DNA of 64,000 nucleotides from the NCBI GenBank assembly GCA_004963905.1, contig SUGL01000025.1, forward strand, positions 1 to 64,000, given 5' to 3'. The position numbers and the translations under genes are program-made. The stretch's first letter is position 1. Each line of letters opens with the position of its first letter. Below are positions 1 to 8,523 of the stretch, one piece after another. The stretch comes from Mesorhizobium sp. (GTDB lineage Bacteria; Pseudomonadota; Alphaproteobacteria; Rhizobiales; Rhizobiaceae). The notes under the pieces are model-generated. The model searched no databases, had not been told where the DNA came from, and saw only the letters and a list, made by a program, of their open reading frames with translations.

Positions 1-2
1 TG

Positions 3-887
3 CTGGAGCCCCCCTCAGGACGGGTACGGTGCGTTCTTGATACCGACACCTACAACGAAATCGATGATCAGTTCGCTATCGTGCAGATGTTGCTGTCATC
101 TGACCGTCTGGACCTGCAGGCAATTTATGCGGCACCGTTTTTTCTCAGGGACCGCTCGGAAAGCCCCGGCCATGGTATGGAATTGAGCCATGAGGAGATC
201 TTTCGGGTGCTGGAACGTATGCAACTTCGGCCTGAGGGGTTGGTATTCAAAGGCGTTACGGACTACGTTGGTCCGCAGAAGACGATTCGTGAAGCACCAG
301 CCGTCGATGACTTGATCAAGCGGGCGCGAGCAAGTTCGCCGGAAGATCCGCTTTACGTTGTGGCAATCGCAGCGATCAGCAACGTCGCGTCTGCCCTTAT
401 CAAGGCACCGGACATCAGCGATAAAATCGTCGTTGTGTGGCTGGCTGGTAATGCTTTGGAATGGCCAGACACCAACGAATTCAATCTGTGCCAAGATGTA
501 GGCGGATCTCAGGTCCTCCTTGATAGCGGTGTTCCGCTCGTGCTCTTTCCTTGCCTGGGCGTTGTTTCCCATCTTTTGAGTACCGTCCCGGAGATGGAGC
601 GGCATGTAGAACCGTATGGCGATATTGGCCGCTTTCTCGCACAGAGGTTTAAGGAGTTATCCGGCGATCACGTCGGTTGGTCGAAGCAACTTTGGGACAT
701 GGCGCCTGTTGCTTGGCTGCTCAATCCCGATTGGTGCGAGAGTGTCATTGCCCCGACCCCGATTGTAACGGCACAGCTCACTTGGAGTGTAGATCGCGCA
801 CGGCATCCCATGCGTTATGTCTACCGGATCCATCGCGATCCAATTCTCAAAGATTTCTTCTCAAAGCTGAAAGAGAAGCACAGCTAG
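3..887 (+). CDS. Inosine/uridine-preferring nucleoside hydrolase family protein (5' end outside window)
   Basis: The reading frame is already open at base 3, so the true start lies upstream. The first visible codons give R-C-V-L-D-T-D-T-Y-N-E-I-D-D-Q. This is the N-terminal calcium/ribose-binding signature (DTDxxxExDDxxA) of nucleoside hydrolases, which cleave the N-glycosidic bond of ribonucleosides in salvage or catabolism. A methionine at 81 is internal to that motif and is not a plausible start, because starting there would lose the catalytic Asp residues. The visible part is about 294 residues, close to the usual 310-330 for the family. No signal peptide can be judged. The gene ends just before a transposase fragment. 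The family call is secure; the substrate is unknown. Confidence 0.85.
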   Translation: MEPPSGRVRCVLDTDTYNEIDDQFAIVQMLLSSDRLDLQAIYAAPFFLRDRSESPGHGMELSHEEIFRVLERMQLRPEGLVFKGVTDYVGPQKTIREAPAVDDLIKRARASSPEDPLYVVAIAAISNVASALIKAPDISDKIVVVWLAGNALEWPDTNEFNLCQDVGGSQVLLDSGVPLVLFPCLGVVSHLLSTVPEMERHVEPYGDIGRFLAQRFKELSGDHVGWSKQLWDMAPVAWLLNPDWCESVIAPTPIVTAQLTWSVDRARHPMRYVYRIHRDPILKDFFSKLKEKHS

Positions 888-1059
888 CGGAGGTTTCCCG
901 ACAGGTGGTGACCCTTGTTTCTTGATGTCCCAAAATTCAGGCCAGTTAGATGGTCCGCCCTCAGGGAATGCCGCTCATCGTACGTCAGAACCAAGCCCCC
1001 TGATCCCGCCGAGCTGCCGAGCGCGGTCGGCTTCACGGACAACTTCGAAGCGGCAAATC

Positions 1060-1320
1060 GCGCATCTGAGAATGCCGATCACTCACCGTCGCGCCATCAG
1101 GACCACCAATCTTCTGGAACGTCTGTTCGTCGAGGAGCGGCGCAGGCTAAAGATCATTCCCAATGCCTTCGGCGAGAAGCCCGTTCTCAAGCTCATGTTC
1201 GGCGCCTTGATCCGAGCTGCCGAGCGGTGGCGGGCAATCAGGATCACCGACTTCGAGCGCCGCCAGATGATCGCCGTCAGGCAGGAACTCGATCAGGAAT
1301 ACGAGGCCCGAGACAGCCTC
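1060..1320 (+). pseudogene. IS256-family (mutator type) transposase, C-terminal fragment
   Basis: The translation reads THRRAIRTTNLLERLF, then EERRRLKIIPNAF and RAAERWRAI. This is the C-terminal part of an IS256-family DDE transposase (the last catalytic region followed by an arginine-rich tail). Nothing of the N-terminal two thirds is present and no terminal inverted repeats were found. It is a stranded remnant between the nucleoside hydrolase and another IS fragment. Confidence 0.75.
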
Positions 1321-1439
1321 AACAAGAAAGCAGTGGCAAACGAGCCCGCCTGCCGAGTCCGGTTAATCTGTTCCCAAATTTCAGGCCGGATCGCGCCCTG
1401 ATCGTTTTTTGGAGCGCCGACTTCTGTGGGCTCCCGTAA

Positions 1440-1692
1440 CGAGGCGGAGTCCTCAAGGTGAAACGCCAACTCCTGGTAGCTCAGCTGCCGATATTGTTTG
1501 AGCAGCGCGCAGCGCAGCACCGCTTCGGCGGCAGGCCTTGCCGTACGGTCGCTTTGATGCCGCCCGACACAGGTCTCTCGCCACCGGGCCATGCTTATCC
1601 AGCCAGTGCGACATCGCCTTCAACTCGCAGCCGATCTCGTGCGTGGCGAAAAGATCGAATATGCTGGGTTGGACGGTGCGTTCTTGGCGCAT
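1440..1692 (-). pseudogene. ISNCY-like transposase, N-terminal fragment with frameshift
   Basis: On the minus strand the start MRQERTVQPSIFDLFATHEI leads to a short stretch, then a frameshift, then LRCALLKQYRQLSYQELAFH and LEDSAS. This order matches the N-terminus of the transposase group that begins with RTxQxSIFDxF and has a QYRQLSYEELAFHLEDS core. The rest of the enzyme is missing, so the copy is dead. Confidence 0.65.
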
Positions 1693-2209
1693 TGTCGGCT
1701 CCGGCGGTGGCAGGATTATGATCCAACGTACCTGCAACCGTTGGGCCTTACTGGCGCAAATCAGCGATTCATTCAATGAATCAAAGGCTTGTCTTTTGTG
1801 GACGGAAACTAGGCTAGTCATCAACACAGGCGCTCCGAATCACAGGAACATCCATGGCATGAACCATCACGCAACAGGTAAAGCTCGTTGCTCCGAGTTC
1901 GTCGCCCTGTCTCACGATGGGGTATGGTTGAACCCCAACGGCCTCGAGTAGCCTCGCCCCAGGGTGTGGGGCGTCGCGGGGGACAGATGGTCGTCGGGTA
2001 GGATGCCCAGCGCGCTGGCGAATGGCGCCGGCGCATTGCGGCCGACCCGTGCCTTGCTTGGCGCCCTCGCACGACTCCAGCCACCGCCTCGCAGCCGTCA
2101 TCTCGTGGCGCGAAGACACCAATCTGCAAACTGAATTGGACCCTCGCGGCCGCCGGCTGTTTATTGACGATCAAAGACATGGCCCTGATGCAACCGCTAG
2201 GACACTCCG
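1693..2209. other. Stretch without a recognisable gene, upstream of the aminotransferase operon
   Basis: About 500 bases with several overlapping short ORFs on both strands, none resembling a known family. It presumably contains the promoter of the downstream aminotransferase-kinase operon, but no convincing sigma-70 or sigma-54 element was seen. Confidence 0.4.
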
Positions 2210-3541
2210 ATGAACATGAGCTCGCGTAACCCTAAGCGGATCGCGACTGGTGTCAGCGATCTGCCAGAACGACTCCAGGACATCATCCGACGTCGTGACA
2301 GAGTGCTCGGTCCGGGCTACCAATTTTCCGAGACGATTCCGGTGGAGTTTGTCTTGAGCTTTGGCGCGCACCTCGTCGACCGCGACGGCAATGACTATCT
2401 GGACGCGTATAACAACGTTCAGGGCGTCGGCCATGTGCACAAGCATGTTGTGGACGCCATTTGGCGCCAGATGGCTGCAATCAATACCGATACGCGCTAC
2501 CCTCAGAAGCTACTCGTTGACTATGCAGAGCGGCTACTTGCGACTTTTCCGGCGGCGCTGTCGAAGCTAAGCTTGCCCTGCACGGGATCCGAGGCGAACG
2601 ACCTGGCGATTCGGGTCGCGAGGTTCCACACGGGCGGCGAGGGAATCATCGCGACCCGCTGGGCGTTTCACGGTCGCACTCGCGAGGTGGCGAGTTTTTC
2701 CCCAATGCTGGGCGCAGGGTCCGCGCTCGGACCGAACGTCCGCCTGATTGCCGCTCCTGACCCCCGACTCGTCAGGTCTGGATGTTCTCTCGACGATTAC
2801 ATGCGCGATCAGGTACGTTCCGCGATTCGTGATCTCGAGCGGCATGGGTACCGGCTGGCTGCGTTGATCGCCGATTCGGCGTTCACCTCCGACGGCATCT
2901 TCACTCACCCTGTTGGCTTCATGAAGGCAGTCGTCGACGAGGTTCACACCGCCGGCGGCCTGTACGTCGCGGACGAAGTTCAATCGGGGTTCGCTCAGCT
3001 CGGAGATTCGATGTGGGGGTTCAGTCGACACGATGTGCTTCCGGACATCGTTACGATGGGCAAGGCGATGGGCAACGGGTTCCCCATCTCCGGCGTCGTC
3101 TTCCGCCCCGAGGTATCCGACGAGTTCGGACAGAAGGTCAGCTACTTCAATACGTTGGGTGGCAGATCGATCTCTGTAGCTGCTGCGTCTGCAGTGCTCG
3201 ATGTGTTCGAGCAGGAAAATGTGCGTGAGCGCGTTGTCTCCACTGGTGCGACCTTACGCGCAGGACTTGAGACACTCACACGGGAATCCCCTTACGTTGG
3301 CGAAATCCGCGGCAGCGGACTGTACTTGGGTGTCGAGATCGTCAAGGATAAAAGGACGCTTAAGCCCGACTCCGCTCGTTGCGAAGCCATTATTAAGCAC
3401 TTGCGCGATCGTCGAGTACTGATCAGCCGGACGGGCCTGGCGTCCAACGTATTGAAGGTCCGTCCTCCGGTCGCCTTCACCGCTGCCGATGCGTCGCGGT
3501 TCCTTGAGACATTTGCGGTTGTCGCGAAACACACCTTGTAG
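2210..3541 (+). CDS. Class III PLP-dependent aminotransferase or phospholyase
   Basis: A 443-residue fold-type I, class III aminotransferase. Visible landmarks are LPCTGSEAND (phosphate-binding loop, residues about 123-132), VADEVQSGFAQLG (PLP-binding Asp) and TMGKAMGNG with the Schiff-base lysine at about K285. Length is normal for the family. The ATG at 2210 is followed by a second in-frame ATG two codons later; either could be used. The kinase gene follows after 14 bases, so the two are almost certainly cotranscribed. Class III enzymes paired with an APH-fold kinase include the eukaryotic and bacterial 5-phosphohydroxylysine and ethanolamine-phosphate phospholyases, in which the 'aminotransferase' removes phosphate and ammonia from a phosphorylated amino alcohol. 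The fold is certain; the reaction is inferred from the partner gene. Confidence 0.85.
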   Translation: MNMSSRNPKRIATGVSDLPERLQDIIRRRDRVLGPGYQFSETIPVEFVLSFGAHLVDRDGNDYLDAYNNVQGVGHVHKHVVDAIWRQMAAINTDTRYPQKLLVDYAERLLATFPAALSKLSLPCTGSEANDLAIRVARFHTGGEGIIATRWAFHGRTREVASFSPMLGAGSALGPNVRLIAAPDPRLVRSGCSLDDYMRDQVRSAIRDLERHGYRLAALIADSAFTSDGIFTHPVGFMKAVVDEVHTAGGLYVADEVQSGFAQLGDSMWGFSRHDVLPDIVTMGKAMGNGFPISGVVFRPEVSDEFGQKVSYFNTLGGRSISVAAASAVLDVFEQENVRERVVSTGATLRAGLETLTRESPYVGEIRGSGLYLGVEIVKDKRTLKPDSARCEAIIKHLRDRRVLISRTGLASNVLKVRPPVAFTAADASRFLETFAVVAKHTL

Positions 3542-3555
3542 AAAGCTCGACGGAC

Positions 3556-4635
3556 ATGAACAAGTCACGCGGCGTGGCGTTGCAACGTCTCCTCAACGAG
3601 AGTTGCCTGTTGTCGCCTCACGAGTCAATCGACTTGCCGTTGCTGAAGATCATGCTTCAGAGGCACTATGGGCTCAGCGGACAGGTTAAACGACTGGCGA
3701 GTGAAAAGGGCGTCACTTTGAGGCTCGCCACGGCCTCCTGTGAATACCTCGTGAAGGTGTCGCCCTCTGATGAGCCGGAATCGGTGACGGCACTGCAGAC
3801 CGCCGTGATGCGTTACCTCGATGATGCAGCTCACGCGTTGCCTGTCCAGCGGATCGAGTTGACCCTTGATGGAAGCGACAGCATTCCGATCGACATGAGC
3901 GATGGTACCCGTCGGATCCTTCGCGTCTTCCGCTTCGTCGAAGGGGTGTTATGGGAACAGATAAACTCGAACGTAGAGCAGTTAACTAAGCTGGGAGATG
4001 CGCTTGGGCAGATGAACAGTGCACTGCGGTTATTTGAGCACCCAGCCGCAGAGCGCAACATTGTTTACGACATTAGGCACTTTCCCCATTGGGCCGGGCT
4101 TGTCGAGTACACGCCGGACCCCCACCGCCGCCTGCTGGCTAAGCGGGCCTTCAGGCTCTTCGATGAAGTCGTGCTGCCGAGTCTGCCCGATCTTGAGACG
4201 CAAGTAATCCACGGTGACTACGCTCCCAACAATGTTGTGGTGGATCCGCACAGCGACGTCTTCCTGAAGGCCATCCTTGACTTTGGTGACACTGTCCGTA
4301 GCGCGGTGATCTTTGACCCCGCGAACGCGGTCGCTCACCTGGTCGGCCGCATTCAAGATCACCCTTGGCAGGGTGCTTTTGCTTTTGTCGCTGGGTACGA
4401 GCAAAGTAGGCCGATAAACGAGTCAGAACTTCCACTTTTACCAATTGCGGCTCTCGCTAGGCTCACCATGCTCGCGTTGATCAGGTACTGGAAGGCTGAA
4501 CAAGCACCTGACCAGCGCGAGGAGCTACTCGCTGAGGCAGAGTCTTACTGGGCGAACCTAGAGCGGGCCATGGGCGTACCACTGGATGACGTGATCAAGC
4601 GATTCCGCTACCGCGCCGATGATGCTGGTACTTGA
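3556..4635 (+). CDS. APH-family small-molecule kinase (possible hydroxylysine kinase-like)
   Basis: A 359-residue aminoglycoside-phosphotransferase-fold protein. The Brenner motif HGDYAPNN is at about residues 219-226 and the metal-binding DFGD at about 242-245, so both catalytic elements look intact. It starts 14 bases after the stop of the class III PLP enzyme, indicating an operon. Proteins of this type next to, or fused with, class III aminotransferases are usually annotated as homologues of hydroxylysine kinase. The simplest model is that the kinase phosphorylates a hydroxylated amine and the PLP enzyme eliminates phosphate. Alternatives are homoserine or choline kinase-like activity. 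The sequence alone cannot choose the substrate. Confidence 0.8.
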   Translation: MNKSRGVALQRLLNESCLLSPHESIDLPLLKIMLQRHYGLSGQVKRLASEKGVTLRLATASCEYLVKVSPSDEPESVTALQTAVMRYLDDAAHALPVQRIELTLDGSDSIPIDMSDGTRRILRVFRFVEGVLWEQINSNVEQLTKLGDALGQMNSALRLFEHPAAERNIVYDIRHFPHWAGLVEYTPDPHRRLLAKRAFRLFDEVVLPSLPDLETQVIHGDYAPNNVVVDPHSDVFLKAILDFGDTVRSAVIFDPANAVAHLVGRIQDHPWQGAFAFVAGYEQSRPINESELPLLPIAALARLTMLALIRYWKAEQAPDQREELLAEAESYWANLERAMGVPLDDVIKRFRYRADDAGT

Positions 4636-4799
4636 GCGCACCGATAGGAAGCGGGCGGCGCTTGAGGGAACAAAGGTTCTCATTGAGTCGAGGCCGTGCG
4701 AAAACTCACGGTGCGCATTTCGCAAAAGCCGGACTGGATTCCGCTAAGTCGCGGACAGTCGTTCACTAAATCCCTTTTTCGGCGCCGGTCAAGAGGAGC

Positions 4800-5225
4800 G
4801 CCGCCCTTTGCTTTCGCATGCTGTCGCCTGGAGCACGATGCGGTGGGCGTTGTGCACGATCCTGTCGAGAATGGGCATTGGCGACGCCACGCCGGTGGTG
4901 CCGTGTTCACGCGGTCGGCAAGCTCGCGCGTCCACTGATCCAGATGCGCCTCGAACGCCGCCCAGGCCTCGAACCGGCGGCCGGCGATCGCATTCTTCTT
5001 GATGTAGCCGAATCCGCGTTCGTCTTTCCCCTTCGTCCTGGCCCGATAGGGGCACTGGCCCGCGGTGTGAAGCCCCAATATCGGGCAAAAGCGTGCAGCC
5101 GGGCGATGAAGCTCACCTCGCGCGTCACCGAGTCGTGGTGCTCAACCAGCGCCTCTGCATTATCGATCAGAACTTCCGCCGACACTGCACTCAACCTGCG
5201 TGTTTCGGTAAGGACACCCTTTTCC
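4800..5225 (-). pseudogene. IS21-family transposase (IstA-like) fragment
   Basis: Read on the minus strand, two frames together give HDSVTREVSFIARLHAFARY, then PYRARTKGKDERGFGYIKKN and RRFEAWAAFEAHLDQW. These are central and C-terminal parts of an IstA-type integrase-core transposase. At least one frameshift separates them near 5065. No IstB partner is present. It is a dead remnant between the kinase gene and an IS110 remnant. Confidence 0.75.
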
Positions 5226-5239
5226 CTAAATCCCGGACA

Positions 5240-6180
5240 CTCGACGCTGTAGCTATTTGCGTTATCGCCGAACCGGCGAGATGCTGTGGCAGGGAAAGGT
5301 GCTCGGTGACCCGGATGCTGTGACGGCTGCACTTCAGCGATGGCGGGACGATCTAGTTCGCGTTGGCTTGGAAGCCGGTGCGACATCGGAGTGGATCGGC
5401 GGACACCTGGTCGACGAGGGCTTCCCTGTCGAGTGTCTCGAGAGTCGACATGTCAAAGCGGCTCTGGGCGCGATGACGGTGAAGACGGACCAAAATGACG
5501 CGCAGGGGATTGCACAGATTGTGCGCACAGGTTGGTTCAAGGCAATCTGAAGTCCGCTGCCGGCCAGAGGCTGCGCACGCTCACCGCCGCGCGCAAGGCT
5601 GCCGTCAGGGCGGTCACTGCCAACGAGCAGGTCATCCGAGGCTTGTTGCGTCCCTGGGGCTAAAGATTGGCGCCGTCACGCGCGTTCGTTTCGAGGCAAG
5701 CGTTCGACAGCTGGTCGGAGCGGATCGGCTGTTGCTGGGTATCTTTGAACCGCTCTTGCAGATGCACAGGTGTCTGCGCGAGAACCTGGCGGATCTGCAC
5801 CGGCTCGTCCTGAGAGCGGTTCGAGTGGATCCCATCTGCCGTCGCCTCATGACCATCCCTGGCATAGGACCCGTCACCGCGCTCACCTACAGGGCAACGA
5901 TCGATGACCCCCAAGCGCTTCCGCCGATCCAGATCGGTCGGTGCGTATCTCGGCCTCACACCGCGAAGATACCAGTCTGGAGAAGTCGACAGGGTCGGTC
6001 GCATCACCAAAGTGGGTGACAGTGAGACGCGAACGGCCTTGTTCGAGGCGGCAAACGTCATCCTGCGCCCGACGACCCGACGGTCGAGCATGAAGGCTTG
6101 GGCAATGAAGATTGCCATCGACAGGGTGCCCGACGTGCGAAGGTCGCCCTGGCCAGACGAATGGCAGTCACCCTTCACCG
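5240..6180 (+). pseudogene. IS110-family transposase remnant with frameshifts
   Basis: The N-terminal RuvC-like DEDD part is recognisable in HLVDEGFPVECLESRHVKAAL and KTDQNDAQGIAQIVRTGWF (the first quote is split here by one residue from its context). The C-terminal transposase_20 part is recognisable in MTIPGIGPVTALTYRATIDD and GAYLGLTPRRYQSGE. The pieces lie in three frames that change near 5545 and 5900, so no intact enzyme can be made. IS110 elements lack terminal inverted repeats, and none was seen. Confidence 0.8.
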
Positions 6181-6399
6181 CATGTGGGTTGACGAACAGG
6201 ATTTCCGTTGGTCGGCAGCTTAGGCTGAGCTGGTCCACGGAATAGCGAGCGCTCGATGCAGGGCGCGGTCCGGACGAGTTCGCATGATCTGTCGTTGCCG
6301 CTTCCCGAGCACGCCGAAGAGCTTTGAACCGATCGGACCCACGGACACCATCATGCCGGCGGCTGCGTGCCGACCGCGAACAGAAGCAAAGAACCTGCA

Positions 6400-7435
6400 T
6401 CGAACGTCACGCCTTGACTGGATCATCGCGGTTCTGCGTGAGCACGAAGCGCGGCGAAGGCGGGCGACCTGGCGCGCAAGCATGGAATCTTCGAGGCGAC
6501 GCTGTATAACTGGAAGGCGAAGTATGGCGGGATGGACGTCTCCGATGCCAAACGGCCGAAAAGCCTTGGAGGACGAGAACGCGAGGCTGAAGAAGCTGCT
6601 CGCCGACCAGATGCTGGAAGCGTCCTGCGCGAGCTTCTTTCAAAAAAATGGTAGGGCCCGCCGCCAAGCGCGAAGCCGTTGCGCATCAGCAGGCCACGAT
6701 GGGCGGCGGGCCTGTTCCTTTGTGGGCGCTGATCGCAAGATGATCCGGTATTGTTCTTGTCGCCCACCTGAGGCGGCACTGCGCGGCCGGCTACGCGACC
6801 TGGCCAACGAGCGCCGGCGCTTCGGCTATCGGCGGCTGTTCATTCTGCTCAGGCGCGAAGGCGAGGCATCGGGTATCAACCGCATCTACCGGCTATACCG
6901 CGAAGAAGGAACTGGCCGTGCGCCAGGCGCCGAGCGGTAGGAACGCGGGGACCGATCCTGGTTCAGGCGAAGCCGAACGCGCGCTGGTCGCTGGACTTCG
7001 TCCATGACCAGTTCGCCTGCGGGCGGCGGTTCCGCGTCCTCAACATCGTCGACGACGTGACGCGCGAATGCCTGGCTGCGATCCCGGACACCTCGATCTC
7101 CGGCCGCCGGGTGGCGCGCGAACTGACGGAACTGATCGCCCGGCGCGGCAAGCCGGGCATGATGTCTCTGACCACAGCACCGAGTTTACCTCGAAACGCG
7201 ATCCTCGCCTGGTCGAAGGATCATCAGGTGGAATGGCACTTCATCGCGCCGGGCAAGCCGATGCAGAACGGCTTCTGCGAAAGCTTCAATGGGCGGATGC
7301 GGGACGAGTTGCTGAACGAAACCCTGTTCCTCGGCCTCGACCATGCCCGAACAACCATCGCCGAATGGGCAGACGACTACAACCGATCGCGCCCACATTC
7401 GGCGCTCGGATACATCACGCCTGCGGCCTAATGCC
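6400..7435 (+). pseudogene. IS3-family element remnant (OrfA and OrfB pieces)
   Basis: OrfA is visible as DLARKHGISEATLYNWKAKY and the leucine-zipper-like LEDENARLKKLLADQ. OrfB follows in broken frames with RRFGYRRLFILLRREG, then FVHDQFACGRRFRVLNIVDDV, and finally an intact tail with NGFCESFNGRMRDELLNE and YNRSRPHSALGYITP (the DDE integrase end). Several frameshifts make it nonfunctional. The order and strand are those of a single original insertion. Confidence 0.8.
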
Positions 7436-7551
7436 GCCAATCTCACCGCAACGGACGATCGGCTGCGCAACCCCGACCAGCTCCGCCGATCACCCGTTGC
7501 TCAACCCGCGCTATACGGAGTAAAACCCGCCGAGGCTCTAACTGCAGCCGG

Positions 7552-7851
7552 ATGGAAATTCAGTGGCAGGTCAGCGACTATCTCGACCTCGATGGACCCG
7601 CCACAATCACCATCGGCGCCGGTAACTACGGTGAGATCGCCTTCGGCGCCATGTAGGCAACCCTCGAACTCGGCTACGGCCCGTCGATGGTCTTCTTCAC
7701 ATGGGCCGGATTCGACGAAATGGACGAGGTCACAGGCGACGGCCATGCTGAACTGCTCGACGACGGCTCCATCCAGATCACCTTCGTCTATCACAACGGC
7801 GACGAGGCAATCCTCAAGGCCAAACGGGACACTTCTTCAACGGCCTGCTAG
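7552..7851 (+). pseudogene. Small conserved protein gene interrupted by an in-frame amber codon
   Basis: ATG at 7552 opens a 99-codon frame that ends at TAG 7849-7851 but is interrupted at codon 35 by TAG (7654-7656). Everything after the amber codon stays in frame: LELGYGPSMVFFTWAGFDEM, then DEVTGDGHAELLDDGSIQI. A second, more damaged copy of the last two thirds lies at 39931-40122. A C-to-T change of a glutamine codon would explain the stop. The product family is unknown to me; the sequence is acidic and small. It sits among IS debris, so it is probably a pseudogene. Confidence 0.55.
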
Positions 7852-7899
7852 GCCGCCACTCCTCACCCCCGCATCAGGAAACAACCGGGCGCGGTCTCC

Positions 7900-8365
7900 A
7901 GTATGCGATTTATAGATTTTTCTGTCAAACGGCTTACAAAACTTACTCCACGCCGAAACACACATTCGCTCCTGAGCTTGCTGTTGAAGGCCTCAATGAA
8001 GCCGAACTTCAGAGCCTGGCAAGGCCTCCGGATCGATACGCCCCATGCCGCCAACATCCCGTCGACCAGCTTGCGCTTGCGGGCAGGCCTCGGAGCTTTC
8101 GGCAGATGACGTCCTGCGGCATTTCCCGGTCAAGCGTCAGGTCCGCAACGATCTACTTCAACCGGCTGTTCTCTTCCTCAAGAGCCCGCAGCCGCCGTAT
8201 CTCATCAGGCAGCAGACCCTAGTACTTCTTGCGTCAGTTGAAATTAGGTCGCCTGACTGATCCCCCGCTTTGCGGCAGATATCCGCAACCGGCATGCCGT
8301 CGTCGCCTGCTTGATGATGAACGCCTTCTGCGCCAAAAACTTCGATGTCTTCATCGCTCTCCGCT
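7900..8365 (-). pseudogene. IS3-family element remnant, opposite orientation
   Basis: On the minus strand, pieces read QADDGMPVADICRKAG (OrfA helix-turn-helix), LLPDEIRRLRALEEENS-like sequence broken by frameshifts, and near the end GFIEAFNSKLRSECV (the DDE integrase end of OrfB). Large parts of OrfB are missing and the frame changes several times. It is independent of the plus-strand IS3 remnant to its left. Confidence 0.65.
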
Positions 8366-8523
8366 CCATCCCCAGCCGGGTCCAGTGTCAGGGGATCAGA
8401 GCAGGCGTTTGATGCGTCGATACTTTCATCGAAGCCCAGGCGCCGACAGGGCTTCATCCGCGATCCTCCGAATCCCTTCGGAGCCAGCGAATCACCGCTG
8501 CGCGGCGGCCCCATCTTTCCTCC

